6,943 bases of DNA from Halieaceae bacterium (GTDB lineage Bacteria > Pseudomonadota > Gammaproteobacteria > Pseudomonadales > Halieaceae). The stretch spans positions 1 to 6,943 of the forward strand of contig JABIZW010000060.1 of the NCBI GenBank assembly GCA_018666295.1, written 5' to 3'. The notes beneath the pieces were generated by a model. The model ran no database searches, was not told where the DNA came from, and saw only the letters and a list, made by a program, of their open reading frames with translations. Of the stretch, positions 1 through 5,877 are shown piece after piece (position 1 is the first letter of the stretch; each line of letters starts with the position of its first letter). Position numbers and translations under genes: made by a program.

Positions 1-549
1 CCAAGAGGCCGTTTGCCCCTGCAAATCTTTGAGCGCCGTTACATTGATATGATTTCCGCGTGTATGCGCGAGAGTTCCCCGTTTGGGGTGATTTGGATCA
101 GACGGGGCTCGGAGGTCGCGGAGGCGTCGGTGACCAATTTAGACCTGGGCGACTACGGTACTCTGGCAAATATTGTTGACTGGGATCAGTTACCCAACGG
201 TCTTTTGGGAATCACGATCGAGGGGGGGCAGCGATTCCATGTTGACGATGTCTGGCGAGAGTCCTCGGGTTTGAATCGGGCGCGTGTCGACGTCGAACCG
301 TGGCCTGAACCCGTTGCAGTCCCACAAGAGGGCGTTTCAATGATCGATGTACTGGCTGGCTTGCAGCGTCACCCTGAGGTCAAGCGGCTTGGACTGTCTC
401 TTGACACGGAAAATGCCTGGGATGTTTGTCATGTATTAACGCAGTTGCTTCCCATTGAGAATTCGGTGAAGTACGAACTGCTTGGGCTGACCGACATTAC
501 CCAGTACATCGATCAGCTCGATGTACTGTTGAGCGAAATGTCGGGCTGA
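1..549 (+). CDS. Stand-alone LON substrate-binding (N-terminal) domain protein, 5'-truncated by the window edge
   Basis: The frame is open from base 1 and ends in TGA at 547-549, giving 182 visible residues. It begins within the typical opening of the Lon N-terminal domain family (PF02190): the visible text PRGRLPLQIFERRYIDMI matches the conserved LPLxIFExRYxDM signature that normally lies about 15 residues from the start, so only a short N-terminal piece is missing. The TTG at 13 is inside this signature and is not the start. There is no AAA+ ATPase or Ser-Lys protease domain, so this is not Lon itself but the stand-alone form of about 190-200 residues. Such proteins are presumed cytoplasmic and presumed to bind polypeptides; their exact role is unknown. 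The second half (a helical region around PEVKRLGLSLD and LLPIENSVKYELL) fits the helical part of the domain. It converges on rnt with a 1-base gap. Family is fairly sure; function is not. Confidence 0.88.
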   Translation, partial: PRGRLPLQIFERRYIDMISACMRESSPFGVIWIRRGSEVAEASVTNLDLGDYGTLANIVDWDQLPNGLLGITIEGGQRFHVDDVWRESSGLNRARVDVEPWPEPVAVPQEGVSMIDVLAGLQRHPEVKRLGLSLDTENAWDVCHVLTQLLPIENSVKYELLGLTDITQYIDQLDVLLSEMSG

Positions 550-550
550 T

Positions 551-1204
551 CTATTCCGACCCATCCTGATCTATCTGGGGCCAGGTCCAGCCGCCAAGAT
601 CCTGCCAACGATTGACGATCCCGGCAAATAACTCGGCCGTTTTATGCGCATCATAGTCTGCGGAATGGGCCTCACTGTTGCTAAATTCGATGCCGGCGCG
701 CTTGCAGGCTTTCGCTAAAACCGTGTGCCCATAGGCAAGTCCTGCCAATGTTGACGTGTCAAAGTGTGAAAACGGATGAAAGGGATTTCGCTTTATTTCA
801 CAGCGATCGGCGGCTGCATTGAGAAAGCCTGCATCAAAGTGTGCGTTGTGGCCCACTAAAATAGCGCGGTTGCAGCCCATGTCCCTGACGGCGCGCCGAA
901 CTTCAGCAAAGATATCGCCCAAGGCAATTTCTTCGGGAACGGCCTCTCGCAAAGGATTTTCAGGATCTATCCCAGTGAATTCAAGCGCTGCAGGCTCGAG
1001 GTTCGCGCCTTCAAAAGGATCTACATTGCGCGCAAGCGTCTGGCCAACCGTGAGGCGACCGTCGGCATCGATTTCAAAAAATGTTGCTGCAATCTCAAGG
1101 ATCGCATCGGTATTAGAATTAAAGCCGCCCGTTTCTAAGTCGACCACCACTGGAAGGAACCCGCGAAACCGATTTTTCATCAACTTTTCCATGTGGTCAC
1201 TCAT
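551..1204 (-). CDS. rnt: Ribonuclease T (DEDDh 3'-5' exoribonuclease)
   Basis: RNase T trims 3' ends of tRNA (including end turnover of the CCA tail) and of 5S/23S rRNA and other stable RNAs; it works as a homodimer in the cytoplasm. The product is 217 residues against 215 in E. coli. All DEDDh catalytic residues are present at the expected places: D22 and E24 in VVVDLETGGF, D124 in GHNAHFD, H180 and D185 in HSADYD. The family signatures GANLEPAALEFTGIDP, CNRAILVGHNAHFD and KRNPFHPFSHFDT are also clear. I chose the ATG at 1204 because it overlaps the pyrC stop as ATGA (1204-1201) and places the catalytic residues one position before the E. coli numbering; a modest GGAA lies about 9 bases upstream. 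The open frame runs back to 1393, but that part is a shadow of pyrC. Later ATGs (residues 5 and 9) are possible but less likely. It is probably translated by coupling to pyrC and ends in TAG one base from the convergent gene's stop. Confidence 0.97.
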   Translation of the reverse strand: MSDHMEKLMKNRFRGFLPVVVDLETGGFNSNTDAILEIAATFFEIDADGRLTVGQTLARNVDPFEGANLEPAALEFTGIDPENPLREAVPEEIALGDIFAEVRRAVRDMGCNRAILVGHNAHFDAGFLNAAADRCEIKRNPFHPFSHFDTSTLAGLAYGHTVLAKACKRAGIEFSNSEAHSADYDAHKTAELFAGIVNRWQDLGGWTWPQIDQDGSE

Positions 1205-2241
1205 TGGGACGGTTCCAATCGCCAGGGCAGTAACTCGCCGGCTCTCAGGGGGGTGACGGTGCTGGCACCAAAGGTCAAGCTGTCGGGTGCGCGCGTTGCG
1301 TCCTTTACCAGATCGACCGTGTCGGTGTTTCTGGGTCTGCGGTAAAAATCCGCGCCGAAGTGACTGGTAAATCCCTCGAGTCGATCCAAGCACCCCTCTT
1401 CTTCAAACACCTCTGCATACAGGGGGATTGCGGCGTGAGCACTGTAGCAGCCCGCACAACCACAGGCAGACTCTTTTGTCTCAATGGTGTGCGGTGCGGA
1501 ATCGGTACCTATAAAAAAGCGGGGATTACCTGAGGTCGCTGCGGCGCGCAGCGATTCTTTATGGCTTCTTCGCTTGAGTACCGGCAAACAAAAAAGGTGG
1601 GGGCGTATACCTCCGACAAGCATATCGTTGCGGTCAAACAGTAGGTGCTGTGGCGTGATGGTGGCGGCGACGCCCGCTCTAGCTTCGCTGACAAAGGCGA
1701 CCGAGTCTTGTGTTGTGATGTGCTCCAAAATCACTCGCAATTCTGTAAATTCCGCGGTCAGTGGGCCGAGCGTGCGCTCAATGAACTTGGCTTCTCGATC
1801 GAAGATATCGACCTCTGGATCCGTCACTTCACCGTGGATAAGTAACGGGACATCGTATTCTTGCATGGCGGCCAAGGTGGGTTTGAGCGACTCAAGGCCG
1901 GTCACGCCCGCTGCAGAGTTGGTGGTTGCGCCTGCAGGGTAAAGCTTAACACCGCAGACCAAGGGAGACGCCGCCGCCTCGCGAATATCCTGCGGGGTAG
2001 TGTTGTCGGTCAAGTACAGCGTCATCAGGGGCTCAAAGTCAGGCGCCTTGCTCAGCGCCGACAGGATTCGGCTGTGATAAGCAGTGGCATCGGCCACTGT
2101 GAGGACGGGTGGGCTAAGATTGGGCATGATCACGGCACGATTAGCCCAGGCGGCAACATCGTTGACTGTTCGATCCAGCATATCGCCGTCGCGTAAATGA
2201 ATGTGCCAATCATCGGGCTTTGTGATGGTTATTCGGGACAT
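1201..2241 (-). CDS. pyrC: Dihydroorotase, type II (PyrC)
   Basis: PyrC catalyses reversible cyclisation of N-carbamoyl-L-aspartate to L-dihydroorotate, the third step of de novo pyrimidine synthesis, in the cytoplasm. The 346-residue product matches the E. coli-type enzyme (348 residues), an amidohydrolase-fold binuclear zinc enzyme. Visible metal and catalytic residues are H13 and H15 in DDWHIHLRDG, the lysine to be carboxylated K99 in CGVKLYPAGATTNS, H136 in LLIHGEV, H174 in VILEHITT and D247 in FFIGTDSAPH, each three positions before the E. coli numbering. The cysteine-bearing CGCAGCYSA segment and the C-terminal TPLRAGELLPW are also typical of type II enzymes. The ATG at 2241 has an AAGAG ribosome site 7 bases upstream. 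The gene diverges from argG and overlaps rnt by 4 bases, so pyrC and rnt form an operon. No frameshift or missing residue is apparent. Confidence 0.98.
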   Translation of the reverse strand: MSRITITKPDDWHIHLRDGDMLDRTVNDVAAWANRAVIMPNLSPPVLTVADATAYHSRILSALSKAPDFEPLMTLYLTDNTTPQDIREAAASPLVCGVKLYPAGATTNSAAGVTGLESLKPTLAAMQEYDVPLLIHGEVTDPEVDIFDREAKFIERTLGPLTAEFTELRVILEHITTQDSVAFVSEARAGVAATITPQHLLFDRNDMLVGGIRPHLFCLPVLKRRSHKESLRAAATSGNPRFFIGTDSAPHTIETKESACGCAGCYSAHAAIPLYAEVFEEEGCLDRLEGFTSHFGADFYRRPRNTDTVDLVKDATRAPDSLTFGASTVTPLRAGELLPWRLEPSQ

Positions 2242-2343
2242 TTTCTAACTCTTTGCGCCTTGAGGGCCGTAGTTTAGCAGTGATCGGCTGTCCAACGGGG
2301 CTTGCCGCGCGTAAACTTCACCGCCTAACTACAGGAGCGGTAA
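2242..2343. promoter_or_regulatory. Divergent pyrC/argG promoter region (elements only tentative)
   Basis: This 102-base spacer must carry promoters for both outward-facing genes. On the minus strand TGCTAAACT (plus coordinates 2279-2271) resembles an extended -10 element (TGn plus 4 of 6 matches to TATAAT) and would give pyrC a leader of roughly 20-25 bases. On the plus strand the same hexamer TAAACT at 2312-2317 could be the argG -10; the hexamer 17 bases upstream (2289-2294) matches TTGACA at only 3 of 6. No good -35 is visible for either gene. I see no ARG box, no long attenuator hairpin and no riboswitch. That the region drives both genes is nearly certain from geometry; the individual elements are weak calls made by eye. 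Confidence 0.35.
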
Positions 2344-3570
2344 ATGAGCAGTGTGAACAAGGTTGTCCTCGCGTATTCGGGCGGTCTGGATACGTCGGTT
2401 ATTGTCAGATGGCTACAAGACACTTACGCCTGTGAGGTGGTCACCTTCACCGCCGATATAGGTCAGGGTGAAGAGGTAGAACCGGCACGTGCGAAAGCCG
2501 AGGCGCTTGGCGTTAAGGAAATATATATTGATGACCTGCGTGAGGAGTTCGTTGCCGATTACGTCTTCCCTATGTTCCGGGCCAATACCATTTACGAGGG
2601 CGAGTACTTACTGGGTACCTCGATAGCACGCCCGCTTATTGCAAAGCGATTGGTTGAAATTGCGAATGAGACGGGGGCCGATGCGATCTCACACGGCGCG
2701 ACGGGCAAAGGCAACGATCAGATCCGATTTGAGCTTGGGGCATACGCATTGAAGCCAGGCATTCAAGTGATCGCACCCTGGCGTGAGTGGGACTTGAGCT
2801 CTCGTGAGTCACTCATGACCTACTGCGCGGAGCGCTCGATCCCTGTTGATTTCTCAAACGCGAAAAAGAAGTCGCCTTATTCCATGGACGCCAATCTGTT
2901 GCACATCTCCTATGAGGGCGATGTCTTGGAGGATCCCTGGTGTCCACCCGAGGAATCGATGTGGCGTTGGTCGGTGTCCCCTGAGGCCGCCCCTGATGCG
3001 GGACTTGAGCTGACGCTGACGTTCGAGTGCGGCGATGTTGTCGCAATTGATGGTGTGCGCCTGTCGCCTGCAACCGTGCTGGCGACGCTCAACCGCATGG
3101 GTGGTGAGCACGGTGTGGGGCGCTTAGATATTGTCGAAAACCGTTACGTCGGTATGAAATCGCGCGGTTGCTACGAAACGCCGGGGGGGACCATCTTACT
3201 TCGAGCGCATCGCGCCATCGAATCACTGACGCTCGACCGCGAAGTGGCACACCTCAAGGACGAGCTCATGCCACGTTACGCAAAAATGATTTATAACGGG
3301 TACTGGTGGGCACCCGAAAGGGTGATGCTCCAAACGGCCATTGATGAAACGCAGCGCGTTGTTAATGGTGACGTACGAATTCGACTGTACAAGGGGAACG
3401 TGACGGTCACCGGGCGTCGCTCTGCGGATTCACTGTTTGACGACGCTATTGCGACGTTTGAAGATGATGCTGGAAAGTATGATCAGGGCGATGCAGAAGG
3501 CTTTATAAAGCTCAATGCACTGCGCTTGCGTATTGCTGCCGAGAAAGGCCGTTCCATACTAGGCGACTGA
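2344..3570 (+). CDS. argG: Argininosuccinate synthase (short, type 1 form)
   Basis: ArgG condenses citrulline and aspartate with ATP hydrolysis to AMP and pyrophosphate, yielding argininosuccinate, the penultimate step of arginine synthesis. It is a cytoplasmic homotetramer. The 408-residue product has the N-type ATP pyrophosphatase loop VLAYSGGLDTSV (residues 8-19), the GATGKGNDQIRFE signature (118-130) and SPYSMDANLLHISYEGDVLEDP (177-198), covering nucleotide and substrate contacts. The C-terminal part has the expected RYVGMKSRGCYETPGGT segment. The length places it in the roughly 400-residue class found in Pseudomonas rather than the longer E. coli form of about 447. The ATG at 2344 is preceded by a strong AGGAG at 2333-2337 with a 6-base spacer. 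It diverges from pyrC; only 37 bases without an obvious terminator separate it from the following monooxygenase, so read-through is likely. Confidence 0.98.
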   Translation: MSSVNKVVLAYSGGLDTSVIVRWLQDTYACEVVTFTADIGQGEEVEPARAKAEALGVKEIYIDDLREEFVADYVFPMFRANTIYEGEYLLGTSIARPLIAKRLVEIANETGADAISHGATGKGNDQIRFELGAYALKPGIQVIAPWREWDLSSRESLMTYCAERSIPVDFSNAKKKSPYSMDANLLHISYEGDVLEDPWCPPEESMWRWSVSPEAAPDAGLELTLTFECGDVVAIDGVRLSPATVLATLNRMGGEHGVGRLDIVENRYVGMKSRGCYETPGGTILLRAHRAIESLTLDREVAHLKDELMPRYAKMIYNGYWWAPERVMLQTAIDETQRVVNGDVRIRLYKGNVTVTGRRSADSLFDDAIATFEDDAGKYDQGDAEGFIKLNALRLRIAAEKGRSILGD

Positions 3571-3592
3571 TGCGCTCTGCTTTGGTTTTGAG

Positions 3593-3599
3593 AAAAAGG
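3593..3599 (+). promoter_or_regulatory. Ribosome binding site deciding the monooxygenase start
   Basis: The A-rich AAAAAGG tract lies 8 bases before the ATG at 3608, a normal Shine-Dalgarno distance. The in-frame GTG at 3599 overlaps the tract itself and has no comparable site of its own, so ATG 3608 is the better start. Confidence 0.6.
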
Positions 3600-3607
3600 T
3601 GTTAACT

Positions 3608-5122
3608 ATGAACAACAACTCACTCGGCGCTGCGCTCCATACCGACGTGATGATCGTTGGTGCTGGACTCTCGGGTATCGGCGCGGCGGTGCATTTGCAG
3701 ACGAACTGTCCGGACCGCGATTACATGCTCATAGAGCGTCGCGACGCCATTGGCGGGACTTGGGATTTATTTAAATACCCGGGCATTCGCTCCGACTCTG
3801 ACATGCACACGCTGGGCTATAACTTCAAGCCGTGGCGAGCAAAGAAAGCCATCGCCGACGGACCTGCGATTTGGGACTACGTCAACGAGACGGCGGATGA
3901 GTATGGCATTCGTGAAAGGACCCAGTTTGGGCACAAACTGATCGATGCGTCATGGTCTTCTGAGTCGGCCACGTGGTTGCTGACGGTTGAGACCAGTGAC
4001 GAGACACGGTACTTCACCTGTAACTTTTTGTTGATGTGTGCCGGGTATTACAACTACGACGTGGGACATCAACCTGCCTTTGAAGGCCGCGATAGTTTCC
4101 AAGGACAGTGGATCCACCCCCAGTTCTGGCCGGACGACCTCGACTACGCTGGAAAGCGAGTGGTCGTTATCGGCTCTGGCGCCACCGCCATGACGTTGGT
4201 GCCTAATATGGCTCTGGAGGCCGAGAAGGTCACCATGGTGCAGCGGTCGCCCACCTATGTGATTTCGCGACCATCGGTCGACAAGTTTGCGAATTTCTTA
4301 AGATACATAATGCCAGCGAGTTGGGCTTACGGGCTCGTGCGTTTCAAAAACACGTTATGGCAACAAATCATCTATAACAAAACGCGCACTAATCCAGACT
4401 TGGTTGCTCAAACACTTTTGGAAGAGGTGGAAAAAGCCGTTGGCGATGTCGTCGATGTCAAAAAGCATTTCACACCGAGCTATAACCCTTGGGATCAGCG
4501 GTTGTGTTTGGTGCCGGATGACGATTTGTTCACCGCACTGCGCACGGGAAAAGCCGAGGTGGTGACCGATACGATCTCTCACATTGATGCGACGGGTTTA
4601 GTCACGGGTTCCGGCGAGCGTATCGAGGCCGATATTATCGTTTCCGCGACTGGGATTGAGCTGCTCAATTTAGGGGGTGCCGAGTTTAGTGTCGACAGCA
4701 AGCCTGTGAATTTTGCCGACGAGTGGACGTATAAAGGTGTGATGTGCTCGAACATTCCTAATATGGTGCAGACGTTTGGATACATTAATGCGTCGTGGAC
4801 GCTGCGCGCTGACTTAACGGCTGAGTGGGTGTGTCGCGTGCTTAATCATATGGATGAGTTCGGTTACGACCAGGCGACGCCTCGAATTCCCGACTTACTC
4901 GCAAAAACCATGGAGAAACGCTTTTGGATCCATGATTTTTCAGCGGGTTACATGCAGCGAATGATGCCGAAGCTTCCCAGGCAAGGGACTCAGATGCCGT
5001 GGGTGAATCCGCAGGACTTCCGGAAGGATAAAAAGATGTTCCGCAACAGTGCAGTAGCCGATGGTGCTCTGATCTTTACCGATCGAAGCGCCAAGGTAGC
5101 GTCGGTCAAGCAAGCCAGCTGA
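3608..5122 (+). CDS. Type I Baeyer-Villiger monooxygenase, EtaA/EthA-like flavoprotein
   Basis: Enzymes of this family use FAD, NADPH and O2 to insert oxygen next to a ketone carbonyl, giving esters or lactones; many also oxidise sulfur in thioethers or thioamides. The 504-residue product has an N-terminal FAD-binding GxGxxG (GAGLSG, residues 18-23) after a beta strand, then IGGTWDLFKYPGIRSDSDMH (48-67), a segment strongly shared with mycobacterial EthA. The Baeyer-Villiger fingerprint FxGxxxHxxxWP is exact at 164-175 (FQGQWIHPQFWP), followed by the NADPH-binding GSGATA (189-194) and VQRSPTY (211-217). The segments YNPWDQRLCLVP (292-303) and GYINASWTLRADL (391-403) are again EthA-like. EthA itself is about 489 residues, so this is full length. 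I see no signal peptide or membrane segment. It follows argG by 37 bases and precedes a small cysteine-rich gene by 5. The physiological substrate cannot be inferred. Family confidence is high; orthology to EthA in function is not claimed. Confidence 0.95.
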   Translation: MNNNSLGAALHTDVMIVGAGLSGIGAAVHLQTNCPDRDYMLIERRDAIGGTWDLFKYPGIRSDSDMHTLGYNFKPWRAKKAIADGPAIWDYVNETADEYGIRERTQFGHKLIDASWSSESATWLLTVETSDETRYFTCNFLLMCAGYYNYDVGHQPAFEGRDSFQGQWIHPQFWPDDLDYAGKRVVVIGSGATAMTLVPNMALEAEKVTMVQRSPTYVISRPSVDKFANFLRYIMPASWAYGLVRFKNTLWQQIIYNKTRTNPDLVAQTLLEEVEKAVGDVVDVKKHFTPSYNPWDQRLCLVPDDDLFTALRTGKAEVVTDTISHIDATGLVTGSGERIEADIIVSATGIELLNLGGAEFSVDSKPVNFADEWTYKGVMCSNIPNMVQTFGYINASWTLRADLTAEWVCRVLNHMDEFGYDQATPRIPDLLAKTMEKRFWIHDFSAGYMQRMMPKLPRQGTQMPWVNPQDFRKDKKMFRNSAVADGALIFTDRSAKVASVKQAS

Positions 5123-5127
5123 TTGAC

Positions 5128-5322
5128 ATGAATAGAGGGCTTGAAGAGTCATGGATAGACTGCCCTTATTGCTGGGAGTCTATTTGCGTCTTGCTCAATC
5201 CTGAGGACCTCGGCGAGCAATACATTGAAGACTGCCAGGTCTGCTGCCAACCGATTGAGTTTTTCATTACACAAGACGAATTGGGTGAGTTAAAAGCGGT
5301 AGTCTCGGCTGATTCAGAATAA
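5128..5322 (+). CDS. CPXCG-type cysteine-rich small protein
   Basis: This 64-residue protein fits the Cys_rich_CPXG family (PF14255): a first CxxC (C12 and C15 in IDCPYCWESI), a spacer holding YIEDC, and a second CxxC with an adjacent cysteine (C36, C39 and C40 in EDCQVCCQPIEF). The four outer cysteines probably bind one zinc in a ribbon-like fold; this is inference from spacing. The canonical CPxCG is changed here: tryptophan stands where glycine is usual (CPYCW), and a further cysteine, C20, follows. The family's role is unknown. The C-terminus is acidic. ATG 5128 is the only ATG in frame before the first CxxC; it has no recognisable Shine-Dalgarno sequence and lies 5 bases after the monooxygenase stop, suggesting translation by re-initiation. 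Both CxxC pairs are intact, so the gene is probably functional. Confidence 0.9.
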   Translation: MNRGLEESWIDCPYCWESICVLLNPEDLGEQYIEDCQVCCQPIEFFITQDELGELKAVVSADSE

Positions 5323-5357
5323 GCCTGTGTCGTGTGCAGTGCCGTCTTTGGGTTAGA

Positions 5358-5383
5358 GCTGAGGCATCAGCCGCGTTTCTTTT
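5358..5383 (+). terminator. Possible weak hairpin plus T-rich tract after the cysteine-rich gene
   Basis: GCTGA (5358-5362) and TCAGC (5367-5371) form a perfect 5-base stem around a GGCA loop, followed after four bases (CGCG) by TTTCTTTT (5376-5383). The stem is short and the T tract is neither adjacent nor pure, so this is at best a weak intrinsic terminator between the cysteine-rich gene and the cupin. The rest of the 91-base spacer (5323-5413) shows no clear promoter to my eye. Confidence 0.25.
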
Positions 5384-5413
5384 AGGCCAACAACCTTTGG
5401 GGGTCGTTTTTTC

Positions 5414-5869
5414 ATGAAGCATTTTTCGAGACGCGGTGCAGGTGCTGTAATGGGATTGATGTTGCTCGCTCCCCGTATAATGAGTGGAGAGCTTGTTGTC
5501 TCTGAGCGAGCAATTGAGACCACTGTTTTGGCGCAGTCGACCCAAGATTGGGGTGGATCGCCGTTAGCTGAATACGCACAGGGCCAACCGGAGGTCACTG
5601 TGGCGCGAGTCACGATTCCTGTGGGTATGGCGCTTCCGTTACACGAGCATCCGTTCATGACTGCAGGCGTTGTATTGCAGGGTGTTATTGAAGTGCGGAC
5701 CGATTCGGGTAAGACGCACATTGCGCGAGCTGGCGAGGCGGTTATTGAGCTCATTGATCAGCCGCACGGCGGTGCCAATATTGGTGACACCGACGCAGTC
5801 ATTTTGGTGGTTTATGCGGGGATCAAAGACCAGGCGTTTACGGTCCCTGTTCGACATGGCGATATCTGA
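5414..5869 (+). CDS. Cupin-domain protein, probably exported
   Basis: A 151-residue protein with a single cupin barrel. Motif 1 is G71 MALPL H77 E H79 through G90, and motif 2 is G107 to H118 with N122 (QPHGGANIG). Thus three of the usual metal-binding histidines (H77, H79, H118) are present, but the glutamate normally 3-4 residues after the second histidine is absent, with Met82, Thr83 or Ala84 in that area. The N-terminus has basic residues (KHFSRR) then a hydrophobic run (AVMGLMLLAP), which looks like a short signal peptide, so a periplasmic location is likely but unproven. The ATG at 5414 has only a distant G-rich stretch (GGGGG at 5399-5403) as a ribosome site. An ATG at 5450 (residue 13) has a nearer AGGTG and is a competing start that would remove the basic segment. 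The catalytic or binding role is unknown. It ends 8 bases from the convergent dnaE2 stop. Confidence 0.8.
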   Translation: MKHFSRRGAGAVMGLMLLAPRIMSGELVVSERAIETTVLAQSTQDWGGSPLAEYAQGQPEVTVARVTIPVGMALPLHEHPFMTAGVVLQGVIEVRTDSGKTHIARAGEAVIELIDQPHGGANIGDTDAVILVVYAGIKDQAFTVPVRHGDI

Positions 5870-5877
5870 CACCTTAC

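Noticed and set aside
819..1256. 145-codon open frame antisense to rnt
   Set aside because: Opposite the conserved RNase T coding region, with no domain; a shadow.
1205..1393. 63-residue N-terminal extension of the rnt open frame
   Set aside because: It lies wholly within pyrC, has no RNase T similarity, and the ATG at 1204 aligns with the E. coli enzyme start and forms the ATGA overlap.
1484..1942. 152-codon open frame antisense to pyrC
   Set aside because: Low-complexity Ser/Ala-rich translation with no recognisable motif, complementary to a fully conserved gene; a shadow.
3599..3607. GTG at 3599 as the monooxygenase start
   Set aside because: It sits in the Shine-Dalgarno tract that correctly serves the ATG at 3608.
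5476..5481. Perfect TATAAT hexamer inside the cupin gene
   Set aside because: The only -35-like hexamer (TTGATG, 5456-5461) is 14 bases away, too close, and the hexamer is in coding sequence; probably chance.
5353..5754. 133-codon minus-strand frame across the cupin
   Set aside because: Mostly the complement of the cupin, which has real motifs; the translation shows none.
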